Positions 43,575 to 55,637 of a stretch of 64,000 nucleotides of DNA are shown here, one piece after another; position 1 is the stretch's first letter; each line of letters starts with the position of its first letter. The stretch spans positions 88,374-152,373 of the forward strand of contig NW_006768804.1 in assembly GCF_000204055.1 (NCBI RefSeq), in the 5' to 3' direction. Below the pieces are notes generated by a model. It had not been told where the DNA came from and made no database searches. It saw only the letters and a program-made list of their open reading frames with translations. The DNA is from Melampsora larici-populina 98AG31 (Eukaryota > Basidiomycota > Pucciniomycetes > Pucciniales > Melampsoraceae). The translations under genes were made by a program, and so were the position numbers.

Positions 43575-43818
43575 TGTTGAGGCTATGGCTGGCTAGGCAT
43601 CAGGATGGCTAGGCACAAAGCCTACCTAACCTTCTTTTGGTTTGGACTAGTCGGAATGTTTATGAATGTTATGGAATGACCTGGTTTCTCTTTTCTCATT
43701 GTGTCATTGTTGTAACGCCATGCAAAACATGTTTCATATATAATTGTGTTCTATCTTACTTGTTTCAGCTTTTTTCTCCGTCACATTCCTCTATTGTTTT
43801 GGTAGTCCTAAACTGACA
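43575..43818 (+). repeat. copia 3' LTR
   Basis: Follows a polypurine tract (GAGGGGGG, 43567-43574). It begins TGTTGAGGCTATGG and appears to end CTGACA at 43818 (244 bp). No second LTR is present, so the right end rests on the TG..CA rule only. Confidence 0.6.
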
Positions 43819-43974
43819 CTAGTTATCTAGTTCCCTTTTCGTCTTTGCTGCTCTACACCATTTACTCTTAGAGCATGTATGTAGACAAAGACTTGCCAAA
43901 AGACAGGTAACGACCACCATACCCCCATCCTATAGCGCACCCACATTTTGATCACTATAAACATATATGTATTG

Positions 43975-44110
43975 TACACTAGATGAAACAGCCAACAGCA
44001 ACCTTTTCCCTGACACAGCCAGAGGGGTTTTACCGGTTCTGGGAAACATGCTGTGTCTGATAGCCTCACGGCTCTAGTGACACTTTAAGCAATGTAAAAA
44101 AAATACACTA
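43975..44110 (+). mobile_element. 5'-truncated LINE copy with target duplication
   Basis: 122 bp (43982-44103) matching the LINE 3' UTR and ending in a run of A (44096-44103). TACACTA flanks it at 43975-43981 and 44104-44110, a 7-bp target duplication. It is a dead-on-arrival insertion made by target-primed reverse transcription. Confidence 0.8.
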
Positions 44111-45640
44111 CCTTAAATCTTAATCCAATTCCCTTAGATTAAGTCATTGATGTTAAGAGCCTCTACAGCTCTATTTCCCTCTACATTCTCACTCTACCAC
44201 TACACAACCCTACTCAATACCATAGGCATTGTGTTACACATGGTGTGGGGGTGGTCTCTGGGTAGCTCTGTCCCAGCCAAGTATAGGAACTGTGCTGGTA
44301 TGAGCTACCCGTGAGAATGAGAGCAGGCCTGAAAAGGGTTTACTCCTCAACCCCTTGACTCACAGAGGTGAGCCAGGAGCCTGAGGAGTGAAACCACCCC
44401 AAACTCCCCTCCAATCTTTCTCCCCCTTTACATATAGGGTATACAAATATGTTCTGGAAATCACCAGAAGGTTTCTTCCAGAACGCCAGAATTTTTTTTT
44501 TGGTGTGTTCTGGCGTTCTGGCATTAGGCAAATTTGAATGCACCACACTTCCAGAGTGCCAGAAACCCCATGAGTGTCACACCCAACTACACCAGCTCAC
44601 CCCTCCTCCCCACTCACCTCAGCACCAAATCACATCACCATCAGCTACTTCATCTCATCACAATTTTCATTTGACTTGAACCATACTAATAGATATCAAA
44701 TTGAATGAATGGTGTCCAAATATCGGCTTCATACATATTTAACTTTGTGATGGGTAAAGAGAAAATGAGAGTGATTATTTAAAAACTCCAATAACACATC
44801 TTAAAAGTGTACTGAAGCTTCAAGGAATGATACAAGTTGATTGTAATGAAAGTTAGAAATTGAGATAGATTACGATTTCAGAGCTGTGAAAAATATGAAA
44901 TCTGATCGAGGAAGAGAATACTAAAGTCACAATCAAAGTCAAAGTCTCTGGATGTGAATATCATACCAAAGACTTTCCATCAGATTTATGGGTACCTATT
45001 GGCATGAGTCTTGTGAACCTTGAGAGGGAGATTCGAGTCGCGGGGTCAATGGTATCATTCTTCCTGAGACTGTCTAAGATCAAGAACAAGGTGCTGCGGA
45101 AGTTGATCATCTTAGTATCGCCCCATATGATCACAACCAAATTGATGTGCTCACATGTTTCCTAAGGTTGAAATGGTACTAGTTATACCCTGCATGATGA
45201 TGGTAAACAGGGTATGAGATAGGGGAAAAATCAAATCCTAAAGAAAACAAAACAAGGCTTACAATGCGAAGGATAAGCCAAAAGTTTGCGTCCATGATGA
45301 ATTCACCATTGCGAATTAAACGAATCTTCAAAAAAAATTGAAGAACGTGAAGTAGATCCAATTAAGGGGTCAAGTCTCTTTGAATTGGATCATGATCAAG
45401 ATTAAAGCTCAATACATACTGCACAGACACCTAACACGACACGTAAGAATATCATTACCACTTCTATCACGGTGTTAGAAAAGACACCACCTGTTTGTCG
45501 TTTTGTCGAATGATCCGATCCTCGTTGAGTCTTGAAGCTTTGAAATAATAGATATACAAATGGGACATAAAACTGATAGGATTGAAGTATAAGATTTGAG
45601 ACTAGGATCTCTGTTATATGAATATAAGACGTACCAAAAA
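44111..45640. other. no recognisable gene
   Basis: About 1.5 kb of low-information sequence. It includes a perfect 14-bp hairpin (CCAGAACGCCAGAA at 44478-44491 with its complement at 44508-44521) and a GAGTGAAACC-type repeat shared with 42841-43193. Confidence 0.4.
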
Positions 45641-45907
45641 ACTCAATGCATCACAGAACACATAAAAGTATATACTGGCCGTTGTGTCATGTACCAAACG
45701 ATCCTGATCAAAGAAGCGGAATTGGAATTACAGCCGAACTCATTTTAATATTTTCAAGTGAGACTTACAATGTGATGCACGGCGCGCGTGAGTACAATGA
45801 CTTGGGATGCAACATGATTCACGCTACATCTTCCTGAGGTGCAATTGTGCGCCAAATGCCGTAAATGTTTGGTGACAGGCATCACCACTTGTCTCACACG
45901 ACCATAT

Positions 45908-47205
45908 TCATAGGTAAGTTGGGAGCAAACGGTGACAATGACTGCTAAGATTCAAAGATGATTTCAGGGAGAGCAAATCGTGTAAAGTAGTATTGAAACA
46001 ATAAGCTGACCACTTGGTACTAAGATGATCATCACCAAAGATATATTCAGTGCCCATGTTGCAGTGGTTGAGAGCAATCGTCCCTTCGGGGCTAAATCGT
46101 CTGAGACAGCTCTCTGTCTGACAAAGACAAAATGACAGATGCACAGCCATAAGATCACTAAGTCAAGGTGCGTTGATGTGGGGAAAGAGATTTTTTCAAC
46201 GTATGAACTAATGATCAAGGATAAAAACCAAGTCAAATTGCTTACCGCTAAAGAAAATTCAATCATATCAGCACTTTAAGAGGAAATGAGGCAATGAGTG
46301 ATGAAAGCTCACCAGGCACATGCAATCGAAACCAAAACCTTAATGCCTAGTAAGAAATTTGGCCATCCCTCGTCCAAATGACCAGATTGTGCGAATTGGT
46401 AACATACGATCTCTGCCATTGCAACTAGTGAAGAAAAGTATACCGTTACGTTGGGTCAACCTCTTCTGGTGGACCAAACTCGCACGAGGCAAGCGTACTT
46501 ACATATACTATATAGCAAGTAGCACAATCCACAGTGGTTCGCACGATCAAGTTGTATGAGTCCCACTGATCAGGAAGTAAATAAGCATTCATGACAAGCT
46601 TAAGTAGATCACGAGTTGCGCTCCACTCACCTGCATTCAAACCAATATGATACATTTTCTTTGTCTTGGAGCGAAGATAGATAATGTAGGCTGATTGAAG
46701 GAACATTCTGAACGGCAAATTCGTCCAACGTCAGTGATATTGTCAACTAGAGTCTCAACACCTGTCTTGTCTCAGTTATGTCGATCAGAAACAAGCTATT
46801 CTGACATTATCAACCCCAATACCAGAAAGCCTTGCACGTAACGGGACCAAGACGGCAGAGGACATGGCTTTGGATACAGAGAGAGAGAAAATGCAGATCA
46901 GCAGAAGTTGTTATGTCAGACCTTGGATTCTCAACAAAGAATCGCGTTTATGTATCGACACGCACTAGAAGGAAGGTGTCGATATAATCAGCTGTTGCAC
47001 GATAAGGGTTGAGGTTCGGGGTTAAGTGAATGACGAAGTTAAGCACTCGGCTTTCGATGATTTGAGACATGGAACGGCAAAATATATTGAAGTTTGGGAA
47101 AAGAAAAGAATGTATGGGCTCAACTTGATCATCAGAAGTTATAAAACAACTCCATGGCCTTTCATTTGACGTCAATACATATAGATGACTTGGGTTGACC
47201 CTCAT
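45908..47205 (-). pseudogene. decayed multi-pass membrane protein
   Basis: Minus-strand pieces in order: LTPNLNPYRATADYIDTFLL (47205-46948), MFLQSAYIIYLRSKTKK (46718-46446), then MIEFSLAVSNLTWFLSLIIS, DLVILWLCICHFVFV and WALNISLVMIILVPSGQLI (46266-45964), at least three hydrophobic helices. Stops and shifts separate them. The arrangement is like multi-TM families that are expanded in basidiomycetes; exact family not recognised. Confidence 0.35.
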
Positions 47206-47783
47206 GTACTCTATTCATCCCAACCTTCAAAGCCTGGGATGAGGTATGTGCATGGATTTCACCATTAATTCTCCCAATACGAAGTACGATTAACCTATAT
47301 TAACCAAAGGGGATCAGTAAAGCTTGAATTTGAACAGAGTTTTGCTTTCTGTTTCCTTTTTCCTCCGAATTCAAGAACTGCAATGCGAATTTAACCATTA
47401 GTATTACCTGTGCCACTTTGTCCGTTCAGAAAATAGAACCATGCACATTTGGTTTTCCTTTGTTGGTTTTCCCCACAACAACCAAAAAATCCATGCGGTT
47501 TTTCCGTACGGGTTTCTCATGTGGTTTTCAATTTTGTGTATACCACTATTGAGTTTCTTTCAAAAAAAGTTCACCACCATTCGACTTATAGCAATCTCTA
47601 ATCCAATCTCATTCACATCAAATCATATTCAAAAAAAGTTCAAAAGAAATGGATTACAAAACATTCCAATCAGTTTTATCTATAACAAAATCCTTATAGT
47701 TCTCATTTCTTTCATCATGCTTCCATATATATGTTATTTTGTACTGTGACTTTATCATTTGCTAACTTTTGTTCTTAAATTCC
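47206..47783. other. no recognisable gene
   Basis: AT-rich. The 102-codon plus-strand frame at 47441-47749 is hydrophobic (FSFVGFPHNN, LISFIMLPYICYFVL) and has no recognisable features. Confidence 0.35.
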
Positions 47784-48193
47784 AGCTTTAGCTCCAAATG
47801 CTCTAATCACACCCAATTCACTAATCTCACAAAGCTTCTTAGCTGCTCCATCTACACCTGATAAAGCACCCAAAGAGAATACCAATTAGTTTACCAGGAT
47901 ATCAATCTGAGTAATTTCAAGCGAGCGAAACTCAATCTTACCTCTTCAGATGAAGGAGGTAAAGGAGGTAAACCTTGTTGAACCCGAACCTCATTCTTTT
48001 CAAGTTTAGCTCTATCTCTAGCCAATTGACAAGACTGAAAGCTAAGAGTACTAAGAGCAGTATTATGAACCTCAATAGAATTGATAACCGTCAAGAGGGT
48101 CTCTAACATTGAAGTATGTGAATCAGAATGTTGAGAAGAAGCCAAACTTAATGGAGAGAAGGAAGGTAAATGATTTGATAATATTTCAGATTG
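47784..48193 (-). pseudogene. host-like gene fragment cut by hAT element C
   Basis: From the hAT junction the minus strand reads NQSEILSNHLPSFSPLSLAS, SMLETLLTVINSIEVHN, QLARDRAKLEKNEVRVQQG, PPLPPSSEE, then a good donor (GTAAGA after 47942). Two acceptors are possible: TCAG before 47857 (giving GVDGAAKKLCEISE in another phase) or TGTAG, giving MEQLRSFVRLVNWV and a stop. Removing the hAT and one ATTGGATT keeps the frame open upstream (PTESNQSE). No family recognised. Confidence 0.4.
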
Positions 48194-48201
48194 ATTGGAT
48201 T

Positions 48202-50885
48202 TAATGCACCGACCCGGTCCGGAAAAACCGGGCCGGGACCGGTCCCGAGAACGGGTCAAGCGGGCTTCGGCGGGGATCTTGGTAATAACGGGTTGACCCG
48301 GACCGACCCGCTATTTTGGCATGGGGGCAGGTTTAGGTGAAACTCATCTTTATTTCTTCAAAAACCATGTATACAAGACTGTGTTTTGTGACTTAGTTGT
48401 AGGCTAGATACTATTGACTAAACAATTTTAGAAATAGAAAGGTAGAGAAAAGAAAAACATGGAAAAAAACAAAACAATCGTAGTTAACACCTTATTCCAA
48501 GTCTTGAGGCATACAAGCGCTTCAAATGTATCTGATTTGAGACCATGGCGACGCTTAGTGAGAACACGTCCTCCAGCTGAAAAGGCGCGTTTGGAAGGAG
48601 TGCTGCATGCTGGAACCGAGAGGAAGATTCGAGCCATCTTGGATAGCAAGGGATACTTCTTTGCATTTTCATTCCAATAATCCAAGGGATCATGATTCCC
48701 TGGCTCTCGAGGTTCAGCAAGGTAAGCAACAAGTTCTACATCTAAAGTTCGCTTCTTCTTAGGTGCTGAAATGAATGATCGAGGTCCATCTTCTTCAGTG
48801 TGAGTGATTGATTCGATATCTTCATCAATTTGCTCGGAGTTTGGAATGAATTGGCGAGCCTCTGTCAAAAAGGTGTCTCGCCAATCATCTTGATTGATGA
48901 TTCCTGCTCGCAGGAGAGTGACCGAAGAAAGTTAATGATCCTTGCTGCGAGGGTCCAATAGGTGAGCACAAAGATAGACTGGTTTCTTTATGGCGTTGTC
49001 AAAGTACTCGGCCAGCTTGTTCTTCATAGGAGCAATCGCAGGTCGGATTGGATGGTTTTCTAACATGATTAAAGCCTGTTAGGAAACGAAAAATCAGCAC
49101 AGAACATTCAACAGAAGATTGCAAAAGTGAAAAAAAGTCTTACCTTGTCAAGTTGAGTTTCAAGCCACTCATAGACAGGTAAGACGGCATCGAGACTCGT
49201 GTAAGATGACTGAGAAAGCATGTTTGTTGCTTTTTCAAAAGGTTCAAGGAATCAAACAAGGTGGGAAATCAATTCCCATTCGGTCTGAGTGAGTTTAAAC
49301 TTGCTCATATCGGGGTCTCGTGAACATTTCAAGTCGATGACATCCTTGAGTTCCAGAGCTCGCTTCAGGGCGTTAAGGTCAGAGTTCCATCGAGTTTCTA
49401 CATTTCGGATCAGGCCAAGAGAGCGACTTAGTTCGGCTTCAACAAGCTTTTCAAAGGCTCTCTTGCGCTTTGGGGTCTTCATGGTGGCAGTAATGAATCC
49501 CATGAGACGACTGATGGCTCCAGGAGCATTGATTTGATCGAAAGAATCATCTTCAAGTATATCGGCTATGTTGACCAAAGTTGTTTCGCCCAAGTTTTTT
49601 GAGAATACAGATATACCAGCTCGAGCAACTAGATTTATAACGTGAGCTACGCATCCAAGTAAATTAGTTTCTCGTTGAAATTGGTCAAGTTCGTTAGCAA
49701 TCTCTCGTGCCATTGCTCCGTTAGTTGATGCATTGTCGGCAGTAACACAATAAACTTTAGATTCAATATTAAACTTTTGAAGACATTCGATAAAGTATTT
49801 TGCAAGGTTGATACCGGTCTTTGGACCTTCAATTTCTTGCATTGCTAAAATAACTTCTTGTAATTTGAATTTATCATCGATCCAGTGAGCAGTAATCCCG
49901 AGAATTGGAACATTGTTTGAGGAAGACCACTCGTCACAGGTAATGTTGATAGCAAGAGCGTCGGCCAAGACGTCCTTGAGAAGAACTCGACAGACTCGAA
50001 ACTGAGTTTTAACTGTTTCCAATACACAATCGCAGCCAACAAGAAGAGGCCCAATGTCCGGATTACAGATACGGAGAAGATCTTTGAACTCTTCGCGATC
50101 GACAACGGCCGCCGGCATTTCACCGTTGGTGATCAGTTTGACCAGTTGATACTTGAGAGACTCGCAAGACAGCTTGGGAAGCTAACAGATGAAAAGATGG
50201 AATATCGAAAGAATCGAAAAAAAATATAAGAGATAAGAAAACCAAAAAAAAAAAGAACGAAAAGAAAAATGAAAGAAACTTGAGTAAATGTTCATCTCGA
50301 AACAAACTCACCTTTTGTATTGTCCCACTTTGAAGAAAAGATTTGATTGCTCCTTGTTGGGGTTCGGTCTTGTCAGTGATATTGTGAAAACGGGCAAGAT
50401 GTCGAGATAAGGACTTCGTGCTCTGAGTTCGATCAGGGGTCATCACGGCTCCACAAATGTGATTACTACCGGCAGGTTTTGCAGCCTGGCAGACTTATCT
50501 AGCGACACCTTCACGAATTTCGGTCTTGAAGAATTTCCAAACCCAAGATTTCTGGTTTTGGGTGAGTTTGACGGCGTTTGATGTGCTTGAGCTTGAAGTT
50601 GTCGAATGAATTTGCTCTTCGGAGTCTGACAGGACGATCATGGAAGAAGGGCGAGGGTGTTTGGGCGGCATCGTGGCCGTGTTTGAACTTTGGGGATAAA
50701 TGATTGACTAAGTTCAATATATTTTGAGGTAAATCTTGATATCAAAAGAAGCCAGAGGGCTTTTTTTGGTTTTTCAAGCGATTGTCACCAATTTAGGGCT
50801 TCCGGACCGGGTCGGCCCGGCCTGAAGGGGGGGTCGGCCCCGGTCCAGGCCAGATTTGTCGGGTCGGGACCGGGTCGGTGCATTA
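48202..50885 (-). mobile_element. hAT DNA transposon C, 2,684 bp, perfect 8-bp duplication
   Basis: Ends TAATGCACCGACCCGGTCC and its complement. ATTGGATT flanks both sides (48194-48201, 50886-50893), the hAT hallmark. The subterminal regions are extremely GC-rich (GGTCGG, CGGGCC words) against an AT-rich interior. It carries one Ac-like transposase gene with stops. Confidence 0.93.
48428..50671 (-). pseudogene. Ac-like hAT transposase (element C)
   Basis: Starts MPPKHPRPSSMIVLSDSEEQ. BED zinc finger: SWVWKFFKTE, VCQAAKPAGSNHICGAVM, SLSRHLARFHN, with a TAA inside near 50495. An intron separates it from MPAAVVDREEFKDLLRIC. The catalytic core includes ALAINITCDEWSSSNNVPI, VYCVTADNASTNGAMA, CVAHVINLVARAG and VETRWNSDLNAL. 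A TGA follows ISHLV (near 49253), then after another intron a TAA after SKDH. The C-terminal dimerisation region is SVPACSTPSKRAFSAGGRVL..HGLKSDTFEALVCLK. Three stops, no frameshift seen: recently inactivated. Confidence 0.85.
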
Positions 50886-50893
50886 ATTGGATT

Positions 50894-51946
50894 CAGTTGG
50901 GACTGGGCAAAGCCCTGCAGAATTGCAATTCAACTGTAGTTGAAAGCGAGTTGCAAACAGTTAAGCCACTGTTCAATCAATATAAATTGTCCCTATTTTT
51001 GTTAGTAAGCTTCATGGCACTAAACAAGATAGGGTGGCATACAGCCATGACCCTCCCTAAGACAAGCTGTCTATTCAGATTTGCCCCCCACCTCAGCCAA
51101 AAGCCTATGGCAGAACACTTCTGGATAGACCAATATACCTTTCACAGGTTGCTCTGGCTTTGGTTTTGGTGAAATCATCTGACGGTTGGGGCTCTTGGGC
51201 TTGCAGGAGAAATTGTGACACCTCCTGTTTGTATAAATGCCTTTGGTCAACTTCCAGGGGATTCATGCGCTTATTGAGGTGGCTAAATCCTCTGTCCGTC
51301 AAATCCTTTCCCAGTCCTAGTGGGTGTTCCCCATTGGTTCCTACTAACAATCAAACTTTGTATCAATTCAGATGTAGGTGAGATTAAGGTTGCTAAGAAT
51401 GCCGTTAATAATGCTGAGGATTGAATTGTTAAAGGGATTTCTTGTAAGATATTAGGGACTGTAAGCAATGCTACCACCTTTATTTGACCATTTTCAGTAA
51501 AGTATTGGTATCATATGTTTTAGTACAGAATCTTACCCACCCCAAAACTTAGTATTGGTATTGGCAATACTGTACTCGCCAGGTCCAGGTAAGGTATCCT
51601 GGGATCCAATACCGTATCCGGTAAAGTACCGTAGAGGCCAATACTTTACTGGTCAGGCACTTGGGCAGTACCCCAGTATCTGCCTTTATTGACGTATAAG
51701 TTACCTCCAACAACACCAGATTTTGATTTGACTTATACTAATACCCTATTTTGATTCACTCCTTCACAACCCCTTAAAATCCTGTCTGGCCTAGTAACTT
51801 GACACATTCTCAGTTGTGTTGAGTTCTAGAGTCTACTGTACATGACTAGACACACACAAACCTTGTACGCATAGTAGCATAGTCTTGTACCTGGTTTGTA
51901 GTTTAGCTAGATAGTGCTCGCTCCACCCAATCTGTTCTGCTTCTTC
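50894..51946. other. no recognisable gene
   Basis: About 1 kb. It begins with TGGGCAAAGCCCTGCAG, palindromic in part. 51490-51690 is rich in GTATTGG/CCAATAC words that pair with each other. Short frames here have no recognisable features. Confidence 0.35.
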
Positions 51947-52101
51947 ATCATCAAAGATTGGAACTGTTCTCAGATCGGGTGAAGCAACAAGTGCTGACCT
52001 TTAGCTTTAACAGGTTAGTTAGCTTTGCAATATCATCAAAGATTGGAACTGTTCTTGGATTGGGTGAAGCAACAAGCGCTGACCTTTAGCTTTAACAGGT
52101 T
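51947..52101. repeat. 85-bp-period tandem duplication before copia gag
   Basis: ATCATCAAAGATTGGAACTG..GCTTTAACAGGTT (70 bp) occurs at 51947-52016 and 52032-52101, separated by 15 bases, with four or so differences. It lies where the copia leader/LTR would be. Confidence 0.9.
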
Positions 52102-52177
52102 TTGAGTCCCAGTTGTGATACCAGCTGTGTTTGTTTGTTGAGGTCAAAAGCTTTACTTGAAATTTTTTAAGTGTTCA

Positions 52178-53878
52178 ATGATAACACGAGATGCTTCAAA
52201 GAAACCCAACGACAACAACACCCAATCACCCGAGAACAATCCCAATCAAGATTCCGACTCCGATAAGGACGTTGACTTGCTACCAACAGGGCAAGAGTTA
52301 GATATTCAATCAGATAGATGATCACTTACTACAGAAAATTGAAAAGTTATGTCAAAAGATGCACCACCTCACCAAGAGGATTATGCCTTGTTCAATTTCA
52401 TGATCAAGATGCCTCAGTTAGTTCAAGGCGTGGTTACCTCACTCACCAAGACCGGATTGAACTACCTTGCTTGGAAGAGTGATCTATATGTTTTAATCAA
52501 TCACATTACTAAAATTAAAGATTCCTTAAATCAAGATCGCAGGAACATACCGGGCAGTGATATGATTGTATTGATGATTAGAGCCTCAGTCTGATCCAAG
52601 CTCAGGATGCACTTTGATAAGAGCAAACCAGCTCATGGTTTTTTTAATAAGCTTAAAGCAATGTTTCACTTCCCAAGTCAATCTACACACATCACCTTGT
52701 GGCAAGATATCTCACAGTCGAAAGTCAAATCAATATCTGACATACCAGCTCACATTAACGAGATAAATTCAAAGATCAACGAATTACAACGTACCGGTTT
52801 CAGGTTTGATAAAGACTCCTTCTTGAGCATTGCTCTGCAATTAGGGTTACCATCTACTTTCTCCAATGTAAACATGATTCTTGATTCCCATTTAAGAAGC
52901 ATACCTGATAAGAAGTTTACTAGCCATGAAGCTGAGGAGGCGATCCAATCGGAAACCTACCACCTTGCATCCTCTGTATCCAACCCCTTACCTAGTTTTG
53001 CAACTTTGTCATTCAACAAACGGAACCATCAACATGGAGCATGTACGAGGTTGCAAGCTGTTACACCAAGTCAATCTGACTATTGGCAATCCCCTGCTAC
53101 TCAGGCTCCAAACCACACACCTCAACCAAAATCGAACTTCAAGATTGGACCAAACACCCTGGCTCATTTGAGGAACTGTTTTGACTGTGGTGTCCAAGGC
53201 CACTGGTACCGTACATCACTATGCCCCAAATCCCCAAACTACCAACCAGAACTCACTCAATCTATGTCATGAGTTACCTTCAGGGCAAACATGGCTGAAG
53301 TGTCTCACAGCTATGATGTATCTTCACCACTACCTCACTCAGGTTACAGTACTGAAACATCTGTCACTGAAAATTGGCACCAAGGCAAGGCGATCTTGGA
53401 CTCTGGCGCTACACACCACATGACCAACAAGGTGGGTGCTTTGATCAACTATACTATCCTATTGCAACCAATCCCACTCCACGTAGCAACTGAGTCAAGT
53501 GGAAACTTTCTTACAGGAACCGGATCAGTAAAACTTCAATGTGACAAAGGGGTTCCTGTTTTGATTCACAATGTGTATTACTGTGCACAAGCAAAAGGCA
53601 CTTTGATTTCATTAGCTGTTCTGGTGGTGGATGGAAATACCTTTTCAGTTTCTGGTGTCAATTTGTCTCTACACTTAGGATCTCATATTTTAACTTCTAC
53701 ATACAAGCAAAGAAGATGGCTATTGCCTATGTTTGGCCCGTGTGACCTTGAAAATGAGCCCGAGAAAAAAACATCACCATCACCAGTATCAACTTGCCAA
53801 GCTTGCACTGTGCACAGCCCCCATCTGCTAGGCTCTGGCAGGCCAGAGCCTACCACTGACTCCATGAAAGATTCATGA
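52178..53878 (+). pseudogene. Ty1/copia Gag and protease, truncated
   Basis: In-frame from MITRDASKKPNDNN with stops at about 52319, 52339 and 52592, through DYALFNFMIKMPQLVQG, GLNYLAWKSDLYVLIN, HFDKSKPAHGFFNKLKAMF and TLWQDISQSKVKS to a degenerate zinc knuckle CFDCGVQGHWYRTS, where the last Cys is displaced. After a stop at 53270-53272, the protease follows: AILDSGATHHMTNKVGAL, GTGSVKLQCDKG. Homology ends near 53740; integrase, RT and RNase H are missing. It is not the same piece as the copia RNase H at 43194. Confidence 0.8.
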
Positions 53879-54016
53879 AAGATTTAGAAAGATTCCAAAA
53901 TGACTTCAACATAATATCATGTGGGACCATTTGCCTGGCCAACCACCAATATCCAGATGTCATCATATTACATCATAAATTTGTACACGCCTGCTCCTGT
54001 ATTCATATATCAATAA

Positions 54017-55560
54017 TATATAGTCTATTAAACTTTATCATGTAAATTCACTGAGTTATTGTGGTTTGAAAAAAATATCATGGATAAAAAATACTATTTT
54101 TGTACTATACATAAGACTTACATCTTGAATATTGTCAATCTTTGTCAATATAAATATAGGACCCCGGAATGCCCCTATAAAGGGTAGTGATCCAAAGAAG
54201 TCCCTTTTTGACTTCCGTGGAGTTAAAATTCATGGGATTATACAAAGCTCGCTTTGATTCTGCCCGTTTCTGCCTTCTGTTATCATTGGTTTTTGTGATC
54301 CATTCCAGCCTTTGACAGTCTCACAAAAGTCCAAGGATAACTTAAGACCCTCTTAAAGGTATGGGTGGAGCCAGGAACAGACTTAGCCATTTGGCAGAGG
54401 TGGGGATCCGCGGAAGTCAAAAAGGGACTTTTTCAGATCACTACCCTTTATAGGGGCATTCCGGGTTCCTATACATATACATTGAATTTGATAATATTTT
54501 TTGCACTATGTTTCTCCACATTTCTGTTCCCTACAGCCCTTGTCTATGGGTAGTAATTTTATATGTAATTGCAAATTATATACAGAAGTTGAATTTTCTG
54601 ACGTCCTTTGACCTTGAGGCAATTTGTGATGAAATGTAGGGCACAAATTAGGCTCAAATAGACTGATATGAATGTGAATAATGATTTTCAAAAGTTTCTG
54701 CCATCAATTTCTTCTTATCCTTCCTACAATCAACAAATCAAGGAAAGATTGGACTGCTCATGTAGAATTCACAATTACATATAGAAATATGGGCCTTTTG
54801 GACAAAGGCTGCCAAAATTAAAAATGTAGAAAAGTGTATTTTACAGGGGAATATGAAATTTATTTTATATGTATATTGATAAAGATCCATTCTCCATGTA
54901 GTGTGTTTCAAGTCAGGTGCACAGTTGTGCTTCTTGTCTTGTAAGTAGGAGAAATAAAACTTTGGTTTATGTCAAGTCTTCTTAGGACTGTCCTACCACA
55001 TCAACAGAATACCAACCCTTCCATTAAGGCATTAGCATCCTACCTGTTGTGGTTGGGGGTGGTCCCAAAGGTAACAGGATGTCTGAGTGATGGTTCCTTC
55101 CATCCCTCTTCCTTTACCCTTTGAACGAGGACAGCGCCTGAGAAGAAAACAACTTCTTGACCCCGGGTGGTGGGTGGGCTTTAAAACCAAAATAGATAAC
55201 CAGAAAAAAGTTGACTTGTGAGATCTTGTTAGGGTGCGTCTAGATGTGGTAAGATGTGGTGGAAAAGAGAGGCGGGAAAAAACCCTGTCTCTCTGTTCCA
55301 TCTTCTCTGTTCCAGAACCCGCTTCACATGATCAGGTGTCTCTCTTGTCCGGGTTCTCATCTCCCCGCACCCTGGATCTCTCACAACTCACGAGTAATGG
55401 AATTCAGTGTACTGTTGCCAGCTTGGGGAACGCTATCAATTTAAGCTATCCAAGATCCCAGTCTTATGTATAGTACAAAAATAGTATTTTGTATCCGTAA
55501 TTTTTTTCCAAACCTCAATGACTCAGTCAATTTACATGATAAAGTTTAATAGACTATATA
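54017..55560. mobile_element. TIR element with 110-bp arms
   Basis: Arms TATATAGTCTATTAAACTTT at 54017 and its complement ending 55560; about 110 bp, roughly 90% identical (CTATTTTTGTACTATACATA in both). Interior non-coding, holding the smaller MITE at 54155-54473. The TATA at the ends prevents a firm target duplication; TA is possible. Confidence 0.75.
54155..54473. mobile_element. 319-bp MITE nested in the previous element
   Basis: Ends TATAGGACCCCGGAATGCCC and its complement; arms about 64 bp (AAAGGGTAGTGATC, AAGTCCCTTTTTGACTTCCG). The target duplication is probably TA. Confidence 0.8.
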
Positions 55561-55637
55561 CAACGCAGCCACAGATACCACACTGGTACCAGTATTGTAC
55601 CGTGATCATCTTGGTCATTCCACAATCTCCAGGTTTA

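Noticed and set aside
45179..45361. Hydrophobic 60-codon minus-strand frame
   Set aside because: Could be a TM segment, but isolated and without neighbours in frame; too short to support.
55032..55473. Overlapping frames on both strands in the foldback element
   Set aside because: No domain, no splice pattern, and codon content like the surrounding non-coding DNA.
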